Below, piece by piece: positions 1 to 8,505 of a DNA stretch of 64,000 nucleotides (position 1 is its first letter; every line of letters starts with the position of its first letter). The notes beneath the pieces are model-generated. The model was given only the letters and a program-made list of their open reading frames with translations, had not been told where the DNA came from and ran no database searches. Source of the DNA: Candidatus Zemynaea palustris (GTDB taxonomy: Bacteria; Vulcanimicrobiota; Vulcanimicrobiia; Vulcanimicrobiales; Vulcanimicrobiaceae); NCBI GenBank assembly GCA_003134695.1, contig PLCB01000058.1:100778-164777 (forward strand). Reading direction: 5' to 3'. A program made the translations under genes and the position numbers.

Positions 1-2054
1 CCGAGGCTTGAGAATGGGTGGCGCGCGGTGCGCGCGCCGACGTCACCCCAGGTCGAACCGACGCGCTTCTGCACCTTCATCGTCGCAAGCACTTCGTGCG
101 CGCTGTCGACGAGGAATTGCGCGTAATCGTCGTGCGGCACCCAACCCCGCGGGCGTTCGCGCAGGACGCGCAGCACGAGTTCGAGCGCGGTGCCGTAGTT
201 TCCATCGAGATAGGCGGCGCCGAGATCGCGGCCGAGATGGATGCGAACGAGCCGTTCGCATGCGGTGCGGCGCAAGTACGACGCATACACCGCCGCTTTC
301 GAATCGGATACGAAGCGGCCATCGAACGCGCGCAGCGCCTGTGCCATCGCGGCGAGTTGGGGATCGAGCGCCGGCCCTTTGCGGGCGAGAGCGGCGGCGG
401 CGGCGCGAGCCAATTCGCGTTCGGCCAGCGAGGTCACGTCGGCTTGGATCGACGAGAAGTCGGCGACGTCGTAGTTCTTCATCGCGTGGAGACGCTGTGC
501 GATCCGCGCGGCGCGATAGGGCGGCGCGAAGTTCGACGAGAGCCGGTAGCGATAGCCCGCGCCATACATCTGATTGTTCGCCGTGAAAACGAGCGCGTCG
601 CGCGAAGGCGCGACCTTCGGTAGCTGCGCGTAGGGGACGACGCCGAGTTTCGCCGGCTCTTTGGCTCCGTCGTGCGCTTTGAGGCCCCATGCGTCATCGA
701 GCCAGACATCGCCCGCGAGGGCGTAGCCGGCGTTACCCGCGTCGTCGGCGAAGACGAAGTTCTGCGCCGGGCCGGGATAGGCGTCAAGGACGCGGAACGC
801 GGCGCGAACGTCGCGCGCTTGCGCCAGGTCGTAAAAGGTCTCGAAGCCGGCGCGCTTGTCGCGCTCGCCGGTCCACGCGACGGCGTAGCGCAGTGCGCCG
901 CCGCCGACGACGAAGCCGTGACGCGTCGAGAGATAATCGCGCGTCGCGTTCTTTCCGAAGCGCACCTTGAAGATCTCGACGCGGTGCGTTGCACGAACCC
1001 AGCGTCCGCCGGCAAGGTATTCGTCGGAAGTGGCGTTGCGGAAGTGCTCGCGGTAGAGCGCGGTGGAAGCGATGGTTCCGTTGGTCGAGCCCCAGGCCAG
1101 GTGCGCGTTGTGACCGAGGATGATGCCGGGGACGCCGGCGAGCGTCGCGCCGGCGACGTGCATCGTCGGCGACTCGAGCTCGGCGAGATACCAAACGCCG
1201 GGGATGTACAGGTCGAGGTGCGGATCGTTGGCGAGCAGCGCGCGGTGCGTCGCGGTCAGCGCCGCACCGGCCGCGAAGTCGTTGCTACCCAAGCCTTCAC
1301 GCGCCGATTCGCGTCTCAGCCCGAGCGGCGGCACATCGGGAAACGGGATGGAGCGCAAACGCGGCAAGGGCGCGAGCGGCGCCGGCTTCGTGCCGGCGAT
1401 CGGAACGTCGTACTTCGGATCGGTCAACGGATAAAACGCGTTGCGAACCTCATCGCCGTAGGCGTCGCCGATCGCGATGCGGGTGCCGACGTCGTACCAG
1501 CGGTCGGCCAACGTCAAGACGGTCGACGTCGCGGCGAGCAGCGAATCGCGTGGCGTCCACGGTTCCGGCTGGTAACCGAGGATGCGAAACTCCGGCGGCA
1601 AAGGCCGGGTGTGCGTCGCGAAGTTCACGCCGTCGGCGAACGCTTGGAGATCGGCGCGCAGCGCCGGTTTCAGGAGACGTTCTTCTTCGGTGACGAGGCC
1701 AACCGGATCGAAGCTGCGCGAATCTTCGTCGGTCGCGAGCGCTTTCGAGCCGAAGACCTCGGTCAATCGGCCGGCGACGACGCGGCGGTAGAAATCGATT
1801 TGAAAGAGGCGGTCGCTGCCTTGGAGGTAGCCCTCGGCGAAAAATGCGTCGCGCTCACTCTGCGCGCGAACGTGCGGGATGCCGCGCGCGTCGCGCACGA
1901 TGCGCACCGGCGCGCGAACGCCCGTGCCGCTGAGGACGCCGGTCGCGTCGCGTCCGCCGGCGATCACGCCGGTTCCGATGTAGGCCGCGACGCCGACGAC
2001 GATCAGGAGCAGCGGGACGAGCGCCACGCCGACGAGCTGCAGCAGCCGTTTCAT
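1..2054 (-). CDS. penicillin acylase family Ntn-hydrolase, C-terminus cut by window edge
   Basis: At least 684 codons, open through the left edge. The N-terminus (MKRLLQLVGVALVPLLLIVV) is a signal anchor or signal peptide. The next part carries RIVRDARGIPHV, typical of the penicillin acylase alpha chain. GSNDFAAG with Ser257 matches the G-S-N motif at the autoproteolytic alpha/beta junction, where the new N-terminal Ser is the nucleophile. Family members are exported amidases acting on N-acyl amino acids, acyl-homoserine lactones or beta-lactam side chains; the substrate cannot be told here. The ATG overlaps the stop of the preceding gene by 4 bases, so it is the last visible gene of the valS-pyr run. 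The C-terminal part of the beta chain lies outside the window. Confidence 0.9.
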   Translation of the reverse strand, partial: MKRLLQLVGVALVPLLLIVVGVAAYIGTGVIAGGRDATGVLSGTGVRAPVRIVRDARGIPHVRAQSERDAFFAEGYLQGSDRLFQIDFYRRVVAGRLTEVFGSKALATDEDSRSFDPVGLVTEEERLLKPALRADLQAFADGVNFATHTRPLPPEFRILGYQPEPWTPRDSLLAATSTVLTLADRWYDVGTRIAIGDAYGDEVRNAFYPLTDPKYDVPIAGTKPAPLAPLPRLRSIPFPDVPPLGLRRESAREGLGSNDFAAGAALTATHRALLANDPHLDLYIPGVWYLAELESPTMHVAGATLAGVPGIILGHNAHLAWGSTNGTIASTALYREHFRNATSDEYLAGGRWVRATHRVEIFKVRFGKNATRDYLSTRHGFVVGGGALRYAVAWTGERDKRAGFETFYDLAQARDVRAAFRVLDAYPGPAQNFVFADDAGNAGYALAGDVWLDDAWGLKAHDGAKEPAKLGVVPYAQLPKVAPSRDALVFTANNQMYGAGYRYRLSSNFAPPYRAARIAQRLHAMKNYDVADFSSIQADVTSLAERELARAAAAALARKGPALDPQLAAMAQALRAFDGRFVSDSKAAVYASYLRRTACERLVRIHLGRDLGAAYLDGNYGTALELVLRVLRERPRGWVPHDDYAQFLVDSAHEVLATMKVQKRVGSTWGDVGARTARHPFSSL

Positions 2055-2944
2055 AGGAGCCGCTCGAAGCGCTCGTGCGGGACGTCGGTCGGAAAATGGT
2101 AATCGACGAAATCAATCTCCATCGCATCGATGTTGATGTCGAGCCCGAAATGAAGATTGTCGCCGCGCAACTGCTGCACGTACCAACGTCCGCCGAGCGG
2201 AACGTAGTGCGCGGTCCAGCGGACGCCGTCGTACGGTTTTCCGTTGTAGATGCCGTCGACGGTCAGCTGCACCGTCGCGCCGGTCGCTTTGTCGATCCAA
2301 AGATCGCGCAGCCGAAAGAGTTTGGGCTCGCGCAGCGGCGTGAGCTTGAGATGGTAGGCGTCCCCGTAGCGCAGGCTTTCTTCGCCGAGCAGCCTCACGT
2401 CGTAGTCGCGGGTCGAGGCTTCGACCCGGCCGATTTGGCGCAGCGGCGTTGCGCTCGGCTCGGGCAGCAACAGCGGGTTCTCGGTCGGTTCGCTCGAGAC
2501 GTAGACGTGCGATTGGTAGCGGTTGAGGAGCCCGAAATTCGAGGTCGGTTCGATGAACGGAACTTCGGCCCGGATCGGTTCGGCTTGCGGGTTGGTGTCG
2601 CCGATCGTGAAACCGAAGATCGTGATCGGGAATCCCCGCAGGCGCTTCGCCTCGTCTTCGAGGACCATGAGACGTTCGAGGTGCAGCGCGCCATCTTTGG
2701 TGCGAAACGTCGCTTGCCACCAGTTGTCGAAGATATACTTGTTGCGTTTGTAACGGACGAGCGCGCCGTATTCGAGATAGGGCAAGTCTGCGCGGTCGCG
2801 CCACCAGTCCTTGGCGCTCGCGAACAATTTGTCCGCGACGGGATCGGGCGACGGCGACGGCGTCGGGACCGGTTTCGGTCGCGCGCCGAGCGACGCGATC
2901 ATCGCGGTCGTTCCGAATCCGGCGGCGAAGAGCGCGCGCTTCAC
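2051..2944 (-). CDS. exported protein of unknown function
   Basis: 297 residues. The N-terminus has a basic start, a hydrophobic stretch and then a Pro/Ser/Thr linker (about 23-36), consistent with export. The rest is predicted mostly beta, with many aromatic residues and phrases such as DLWIDKATGATVQL and NGKPYDGVRWTAHYVP, which recall periplasmic lipoprotein-carrier-like (LolA/outer-membrane sorting) folds, but I do not recognise a named family. It overlaps moxR upstream and the acylase downstream by 4 bases each, so translation is probably coupled. Its place next to moxR and batD-like genes suggests an envelope role; this is inference. Confidence 0.7.
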   Translation of the reverse strand: MKRALFAAGFGTTAMIASLGARPKPVPTPSPSPDPVADKLFASAKDWWRDRADLPYLEYGALVRYKRNKYIFDNWWQATFRTKDGALHLERLMVLEDEAKRLRGFPITIFGFTIGDTNPQAEPIRAEVPFIEPTSNFGLLNRYQSHVYVSSEPTENPLLLPEPSATPLRQIGRVEASTRDYDVRLLGEESLRYGDAYHLKLTPLREPKLFRLRDLWIDKATGATVQLTVDGIYNGKPYDGVRWTAHYVPLGGRWYVQQLRGDNLHFGLDINIDAMEIDFVDYHFPTDVPHERFERLL

Positions 2945-3876
2945 GGTGTCGGCACCGCCGCGATGATGCCGGCGACGATCGTCTCGGGATCGACCTTGTC
3001 GGTGAGCGTTCGGTAGTTGAAGGCGAGCCGGTGGCGCAACACCGCCGGTGCGACGGCGCGAACGTCGTCGGGCAACGCAAAATCGCGCCCCGCAACGAGC
3101 GCGCGGGCGCGCGCGAGCGCGACGATGGCGAGGGTCGCGCGCGGGCTCGCGCCGCGATCGACGTAATCGTGTTTGACACGCGTCGCGCCGACGAGATCGA
3201 CAACGTAGCGTTTCAGGCGCGGTTCGACGTGAACGGTGCGCGCCTCATGGCGCCAACGCAAGATGTCGTCGATGCTGACGACGTCGGCCGGCAGCGCGGG
3301 CGTTTCGCCACCGAAACGGTCGAGGATGCGCCCCTCTTCGTCGCTCGAGGGATAGTCGACCAGAATCTTCACCAGGAATCGATCCATTTGAGCAAGGGGG
3401 AGGGCGTAGGTTCCTTCGGAGTCGAGCGGATTCATCGTGGCCGTTACCACAAACGGATCGGGCAAGGGGAACGTTTGCGGTCCGATCGTCACCTGGCGCT
3501 CTTGCATCCCTTCGAGCAACGCCGATTGCACCTTCGCCGGCGCTCGGTTGACTTCGTCGGCGAGGACGATGTTCGCGAAGATCGGGCCGAGCACGGTGGT
3601 GAATTCGCCGGCGCGTTGATCGAAGATGCGCGTCCCGACGATGTCGCTCGGCAACAGATCGGGCGTGAATTGGATGCGCTTGAACGAGCCGCCGACGGCG
3701 CTGGCCAGCGCGCGACACGCGAGCGTTTTAGCCAGACCCGGCGGACCTTCGAGCAGCACGTGTCCGCCCGCGATCAATGAAGAAAGCAGCGCTTCGAGGC
3801 TGGGGCGCTGGCCGACGATCGTCGCTGCGAGGGCGTCGAGCAGCACTTGGGGCTTTCGCGGGGCCGAGACGGTCAT
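2941..3876 (-). CDS. MoxR-family AAA+ ATPase
   Basis: About 311 residues. Walker A GPPGLAKT (about 44-51) and Walker B IVLADE followed by VNRAPAKVQSALLEGMQE are diagnostic of MoxR ATPases, as are sensor motif VVTATMNP and the C-terminal lid (ASPRATLAIVALARARAL). MoxR proteins are chaperone-like ATPases that work with von Willebrand A and BatD-type partners. I chose the ATG at 3876 because it overlaps the batD-like stop as ATGA; an upstream in-frame start at 3888 is also possible. No DUF58 or VWA partner gene is seen in the window, although both neighbours are in the same run. Confidence 0.93.
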   Translation of the reverse strand: MTVSAPRKPQVLLDALAATIVGQRPSLEALLSSLIAGGHVLLEGPPGLAKTLACRALASAVGGSFKRIQFTPDLLPSDIVGTRIFDQRAGEFTTVLGPIFANIVLADEVNRAPAKVQSALLEGMQERQVTIGPQTFPLPDPFVVTATMNPLDSEGTYALPLAQMDRFLVKILVDYPSSDEEGRILDRFGGETPALPADVVSIDDILRWRHEARTVHVEPRLKRYVVDLVGATRVKHDYVDRGASPRATLAIVALARARALVAGRDFALPDDVRAVAPAVLRHRLAFNYRTLTDKVDPETIVAGIIAAVPTP

Positions 3877-4700
3877 GACTCGTGCCACTTCGACAGCGCG
3901 CGCAGCGCGTCATCGATGGCGCCGTCAAGCTGGGAATCGTCGACGAACGCGGCACGCTCGACCGCGCGCAGCGCGCCCGCGACTGCGGGGTCATCGCCGG
4001 CGGCGCGGCGGGCGAAAAGATCGTCGAGCGTTTCTTCTTCGCGCGCACCGACGCGGCGGCGAAGTTCGTCGCGGACGGCGAGGACACACGCGCGCGTTCG
4101 TTCTCGAGCGAGTGCTGCGATGAGTTGCGGGAGTGGATCGATTGGGGTCGCCGGCGTCACGGGCCGCGCGGGCGCCGGCAACGGAGCGGGTAGCGGTTTG
4201 CGGCGGACGAAGCCCCACAGGAGCGCGTAGGCCGCGGCGCCGACGATCACCAGAATCGCGATCGGTTTGAGCAGATCGTCGAGCAGCGCGCGCGTCACGC
4301 CGTTCGGCTGCAACGCGCCGGCGACGTGGATCGTCACGGAGTTGGTCGCGAAATGGCTCGGTTTGCCGTTGCGCGCGTCGATCGCGTCGAGCGTGGTCGG
4401 TGCGATCGTGCGGTCGCCGCCTTCGGTCGGCGAAAGCGTCATGACCTCGACGCAGTCGGAGCCGTGGCCTGAGGTCGCGCAGCGGCGCTCGTCACCAAGC
4501 GAATCGAAGCCGCTCAGATCGGGCAGCGTCACGTTGTCGAGTTGCAGGACGTTCTCGTCGACGTGCGCGACGATGCGCAGGCGCAGCGTCTCGCCGACGC
4601 GCAGCGACTTCGGTTCCGCGGTCATCGTGAAGGCTCGCACGTGGAGGCGCGCGAGACTTTGCGCCGATGCCGGCGCTACGATCGGAGCGAGGAAATCCAC
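3873..4700 (-). CDS. BatD-like membrane protein
   Basis: 275 residues. An N-terminal export signal is followed by an Ig-like beta domain (RLHVRAFTMTAEPKSLRVGE, then LRLRIVAHVDENV) that matches the start of BatD/aerotolerance proteins. One membrane segment lies near residues 142-162 (IAILVIVGAAAYALLWGF), then a Pro-rich linker and a helical cytoplasmic tail. BatD proteins act with MoxR ATPases and VWA proteins in the envelope. It starts 25 bases inside the end of carA and overlaps moxR by 4 bases. It is short for BatD (often over 400 residues), so the assignment rests on architecture and context. Confidence 0.7.
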   Translation of the reverse strand: MDFLAPIVAPASAQSLARLHVRAFTMTAEPKSLRVGETLRLRIVAHVDENVLQLDNVTLPDLSGFDSLGDERRCATSGHGSDCVEVMTLSPTEGGDRTIAPTTLDAIDARNGKPSHFATNSVTIHVAGALQPNGVTRALLDDLLKPIAILVIVGAAAYALLWGFVRRKPLPAPLPAPARPVTPATPIDPLPQLIAALARERTRACVLAVRDELRRRVGAREEETLDDLFARRAAGDDPAVAGALRAVERAAFVDDSQLDGAIDDALRALSKWHES

Positions 4701-5758
4701 TCGGCGAACAGATAGCGCGCGTCGAACGGACCGGGCGACGCTTCAGGGTGAAATTGGACGGCTTCGATCGGCAGATGCCGATGGCGGAAGCCTTCGTTGG
4801 TGCCGTCATTGAGGTTGACCATCGTCGCTTCCAGATCTGCCGGAAGCGAGGCGCCGTCGACGGCGTAGCCGTGATTGTGTGCCGTCACGATGACGGTGTC
4901 GTTGCGCAGCGCTTTGACCGGCTGATTTCCGCCGCGGTGGCCGTAGGGGAGTTTGTAGGTTTTCGCGCCGCAGGCGAGCGCCAGGAGTTGATGGCCGAGA
5001 CAGACGCCGAACAGCGGAACTTCGCCGAGTAAACCCTTGAGGGTTGCGATCGTCTCGGGCAGGTCGGTGGGATCGCCCGGTCCGGGCGAGATGACGACCG
5101 CGTCGGGCCGGCGTCCGAGGATCTCTTCGCGTGAGACGGAGTAGGGCACGATCGTCAGCCTTACGCCGAGCGCATCGAGTTCGCGGACGATCGCGCGCTT
5201 GACGCCGCAGTCGATGACGACGACGTGCGGCCCGCTCGCGTCGGCGTGGATGCTCGTGATCTGGCGCGTCGCGACGTCGGCGACGAGCCCGACCGTGCTC
5301 GTTTCGCGCGCGTACGGAACGAGCGCGGCCTCCATCTTTTCGAGCGCGCCGTCGCCGACCGCGAGCGCGGCACGAATCGTGCCGTGCTCGCGTAGCGCGA
5401 TCGTCAGCGCGCGTGTATCGATGCCAACGAGCGTCGGGATGCGCTGCTCGTTGAGCCACGTGCCGAGATCGCTGCGCGACGCGTGATGCGAGGGGTGTGC
5501 GGAGATGCGTTTGGCGATCGCGCCGGCGACGCAAGCGCGTCCGTGTTGCATCGCGCTCCCCGAAATGCCGTAGTTGCCGATCATCGGATAGGTAAACGTC
5601 AAGAGTTGGCCCGCATACGATGGATCGGTCAGCGCCTCTTCGTAACCCGTCATGCCGGTGTAGAAGACGGCTTCACCAAGCGCCAGCGCTTCGTACTCGA
5701 GCCCTTCTCCCTCAAATCGCGTTCCGTCCGCGAGCAACAGCGCCGCCGGTTTCCTCAT
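4676..5758 (-). CDS. carA: carbamoyl-phosphate synthase small subunit
   Basis: 360 residues. The N-terminal domain has GMTGYEEALTDPSYAGQ and the C-terminal class I glutamine amidotransferase has the nucleophile elbow GVCLGHQ (Cys253) and the FHPEASPGP histidine/glutamate pair. The enzyme hydrolyses glutamine and passes ammonia to CarB to make carbamoyl phosphate for pyrimidines and arginine. The reading frame is open upstream, but I chose MRKPAALLLADG because it aligns with family N-termini and overlaps the pyrC stop as ATGA. carB is not downstream; the next gene is batD-like, so the large subunit must lie elsewhere. Confidence 0.97.
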   Translation of the reverse strand: MRKPAALLLADGTRFEGEGLEYEALALGEAVFYTGMTGYEEALTDPSYAGQLLTFTYPMIGNYGISGSAMQHGRACVAGAIAKRISAHPSHHASRSDLGTWLNEQRIPTLVGIDTRALTIALREHGTIRAALAVGDGALEKMEAALVPYARETSTVGLVADVATRQITSIHADASGPHVVVIDCGVKRAIVRELDALGVRLTIVPYSVSREEILGRRPDAVVISPGPGDPTDLPETIATLKGLLGEVPLFGVCLGHQLLALACGAKTYKLPYGHRGGNQPVKALRNDTVIVTAHNHGYAVDGASLPADLEATMVNLNDGTNEGFRHRHLPIEAVQFHPEASPGPFDARYLFAEWISSLRS

Positions 5759-7056
5759 TCGCGATTCGTTTTGGCACGCGAACGAATGCTTCCGCCTTCC
5801 ATCACGACGGCACCGCCGACGATCGTCGCAAGCGCCTGGCGCGGGAAGGTAAGGCCGTCGAACGGCGTGTTCTTGCCTTTGGAATGAAAGCGTGCGGCTT
5901 GGACGCGCCAAGGCCGGTCGGCGAAAACGGTGACGTCGGCAGCTGCGCCGATTCTTAGTGTGCCGCCGCTCACGCCGAGGATGCGCGCGGGGTTGAGCGA
6001 GAGCAACTCGACGAAGCGCGCAAGCGGCAGACCGGGGAGCGCTTGTGCGTACGCGCCGACCGCGATTTCGAGGCCCGAGAATCCGACCGGTGCGTCGGCG
6101 AGCAGTTGCACTTTCTCTTCGCGGGCGTGCGGCGCGTGATCGCTCGCAAGCGCATCGATCACGCCGTCACGCACCGCCGCGCGCAGCGCCTCCGAATCGT
6201 GCGGCGTGCGAAGCGGCGGATTGACCTTTGCGTCGGCGCGGAAGCGCACGAACGCGTCGTCGTGAAGCAGCAGGTGGTGCGGCGTGACCTCGCAGGTCAC
6301 GGCGAAGCCGCGCGCGCGCGCGAATCTGACGAGTTCGACGCCGAGTGCGGTCGTCAGGTGCGCGATATGAAACGGCTTCTTGGTGTCGCCGGCGATCAAG
6401 AGGTCGCGCGCGATCACGATCTCTTCGGCGAGGCCGGGTTCGCCGGCCAGCCCGAGCAGCATCGAGCGTTCGCCCTCGTTCATCACGGCCTCGCCTTTGA
6501 GATCCGCGTCCTCGCAATGCGAGATAAAAACGCCGGGGACATCGCGCGCGTAGAGCGCGGCTTGGCGCAGGACGCGGGCACTCGCGACGGTGGCGCCGTC
6601 GTCGCTGAATGCGACCGCGCCGGCTTCGTGCAAACTGCGGAAGGGCGCGAGTTCGACGCCCGCACGGTCGCGCGTGATCGCGGCGATGGGATAGACGCGC
6701 GCCAAACCGGCGTCGGCGGCGAGGCGCTTCACTTGCGCGATCAACGCCGGCGTGTCGAGCGTGGGCTGCGTGTTGGGCATGCAGGCCACGGCGGTGAAGC
6801 CGCCGGCGACCGCGGCGGCGCAGCCGGTCGCGACCGTTTCCTTGTGCGTCTGGCCCGGCTCGCGCAGGTGCACGTGCATGTCGATGAAACCCGGCGCGAC
6901 GAACGCGTTGCCGGCATCGACGATTTCGCCGTCGCCGGGCTCGAGGTGCTCGCCGATCTCGGCGACGACACCGTCGCGCAGGCGAAGATCGCGCAGCGCG
7001 TCGAGACCTTGCGACGGATCGACGACGCGTCCGCCGCGAACGAGAACCTCGCTCAC
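5755..7056 (-). CDS. pyrC: dihydroorotase
   Basis: 433 residues, type I dihydroorotase. The metal-binding HVHLREPGQTHKET motif lies at about 61-74 (His61, His63), followed by SHCED, HIAHLTT and ASDHAPH, the expected remaining ligands and the catalytic Asp. It cyclises N-carbamoyl-aspartate to dihydroorotate, the third step of pyrimidine synthesis. It overlaps pyrB upstream and carA downstream by 4 bases each, so expression should follow the pyr operon under PyrR. Confidence 0.97.
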   Translation of the reverse strand: MSEVLVRGGRVVDPSQGLDALRDLRLRDGVVAEIGEHLEPGDGEIVDAGNAFVAPGFIDMHVHLREPGQTHKETVATGCAAAVAGGFTAVACMPNTQPTLDTPALIAQVKRLAADAGLARVYPIAAITRDRAGVELAPFRSLHEAGAVAFSDDGATVASARVLRQAALYARDVPGVFISHCEDADLKGEAVMNEGERSMLLGLAGEPGLAEEIVIARDLLIAGDTKKPFHIAHLTTALGVELVRFARARGFAVTCEVTPHHLLLHDDAFVRFRADAKVNPPLRTPHDSEALRAAVRDGVIDALASDHAPHAREEKVQLLADAPVGFSGLEIAVGAYAQALPGLPLARFVELLSLNPARILGVSGGTLRIGAAADVTVFADRPWRVQAARFHSKGKNTPFDGLTFPRQALATIVGGAVVMEGGSIRSRAKTNRE

Positions 7057-7958
7057 GCTCTTCCGTTGACCAAGAAATCGAGGACGGCCATGCGCACGTA
7101 GACGCCGTGCGAGACCTGTTGCGCGTAGCGCCAGCCGCCGTAGCCGAGCACGTCGTCGGTCAACTCGACGCCACGGTTGTATGGACCGGGATGCATCACG
7201 ATCGCGTGGGATGCGAGCGAGCCGAGCCGGCGCGCGTCGAGTTGATAGCTGCGCCCGTAGTCGTCGAGCGTCGCCAGGACCGCGGCGGCGATCCGTTCGC
7301 GCTGGATGCGCAGCAGCATCACGACATCCATCTGCGGCAGGATCGCGTCGAGATCGCGCGCGACGTGGACGCCGTCGCCAGCCATCGCGTCGGGAACGAG
7401 TGTCGGCGGGCCGATCAAGGTAACGTCGGCGCCGAGGCGGCGCAAGCCGATGACGTTCGAGCGCGCGACGCGCGAATGGAGGACGTCGCCGACGAGCGCG
7501 ACCTTGAGGCCCGCGAGACGACCGAACTCCGTCCAGATCGTCAGCAGGTCGAGGAGCGCTTGCGTCGGATGCGCGTGACTTCCGTCGCCCGCGTTGATCA
7601 CGTGTCCGGCGAACGAATCGGCCAATCTATAAGGAAAGCCGGATTCCGGATGGCGCGTGACGATGACTTTCACGCCCATCGCGGCGAGCGTGAGCGCGGT
7701 GTCTTCGATCGTCTCGCCTTTCCCGAGGCTCGAGGAACCCGGCGGCAGCGCGACGACGTCGGCGCCGACGCGTGCCTCGGCGATCGAGAACGAGGTGTAC
7801 GTGCGCGTGCTCGGTTCGAAGAAAAGATTCACGACGGTGACGCCGCGCAGCAGGTCGCGACCCGGCGGGTTCGCGTGAAACGCGGTCGCCCGCTGCATCA
7901 AATAAGAAATTTCGTCGCTCGTGAGATCGTCGAGGTCGAGGAGGCTACGCTCCCGCAT
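7053..7958 (-). CDS. pyrB: aspartate carbamoyltransferase catalytic subunit
   Basis: 301 residues. FFEPSTRTYTSF (about 46-57) is the carbamoyl-phosphate-binding S-T-R-T signature, and HPTQALLDLLTI and MHPGPYNRGVEL are further family motifs. The enzyme condenses carbamoyl phosphate with aspartate. No pyrI is seen, so this is probably the Bacillus-like form without a regulatory subunit. The start lies 14 bases inside the end of pyrR; the stop overlaps pyrC by 4 bases. Confidence 0.97.
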   Translation of the reverse strand: MRERSLLDLDDLTSDEISYLMQRATAFHANPPGRDLLRGVTVVNLFFEPSTRTYTSFSIAEARVGADVVALPPGSSSLGKGETIEDTALTLAAMGVKVIVTRHPESGFPYRLADSFAGHVINAGDGSHAHPTQALLDLLTIWTEFGRLAGLKVALVGDVLHSRVARSNVIGLRRLGADVTLIGPPTLVPDAMAGDGVHVARDLDAILPQMDVVMLLRIQRERIAAAVLATLDDYGRSYQLDARRLGSLASHAIVMHPGPYNRGVELTDDVLGYGGWRYAQQVSHGVYVRMAVLDFLVNGRA

Positions 7959-8505
7959 CGTTCTCGGAGCGAATCACGACTCGGTCGTCCTTCGAAAAGG
8001 CCTTGCTGATGTTGACTTCGACGTGCTCGCTGCGGTTGGTCGAGATCTTGCGGCCGATGTAATCGCCCTGCACGGGGAGTTCGCGCAAGCCGCGATCGAT
8101 GAGGACCGCGAGGCGAATCGTGCGCGGGCGCCCGAGATCGGTGACGGCGTCGAGCGCGGAACGGACCGTGCGGCCCGTGTAGAGGACGTCGTCGACAAGC
8201 ACGACGACTTTTCCGGTGACGTCTTCGTGAATCTCCGATTCGGGGAGGGCGCGCGCGACGTCGTCGTCGCGGTAGAGATTGATGTTCAGAAACCCGAGGC
8301 CGGGTTTCAGCCCGGAGATCTCTTCGATCTTGGTCGCGAGGCGGCGCGCGAGTTGTTCGCCGCCGCGGCGGACGCCGATGACGACGACGCCGTCCTGAGC
8401 GTCGTCGGGTTCGAGAATCTGGTGGGCGAGGCGCGCGATGATGCGGTCGATCTGCCGCGCCGACATCAACGTCCGCTCGCCCACGACCTCGAGCGTGGTC
8501 TTCAT
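7945..8505 (-). CDS. pyrR: bifunctional pyr operon regulator / uracil phosphoribosyltransferase
   Basis: 186 residues, full length for PyrR. The PRPP loop is VVLVDDVLYTGRTV (101-114), with VVIGVRRGGEQLA upstream and the C-terminal RKISTNRSEHVEVNI typical of the family. In Gram-positive bacteria PyrR binds nascent pyr mRNA and promotes attenuation when UMP is high; it also has weak uracil phosphoribosyltransferase activity. The ATG overlaps the valS stop by 4 bases, so no room exists for an attenuator directly between valS and pyrR. Any PyrR-binding loop would have to lie inside coding sequence or upstream of valS. I did not identify one. Confidence 0.96.
   Translation of the reverse strand: MKTTLEVVGERTLMSARQIDRIIARLAHQILEPDDAQDGVVVIGVRRGGEQLARRLATKIEEISGLKPGLGFLNINLYRDDDVARALPESEIHEDVTGKVVVLVDDVLYTGRTVRSALDAVTDLGRPRTIRLAVLIDRGLRELPVQGDYIGRKISTNRSEHVEVNISKAFSKDDRVVIRSENDAGA

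Noticed and set aside
672..2102. Plus-strand 476-codon frame opposite the penicillin acylase gene
   Set aside because: Composition is that of a GC-rich shadow frame; the minus frame has a signal peptide, the Ntn serine motif and operon overlaps.
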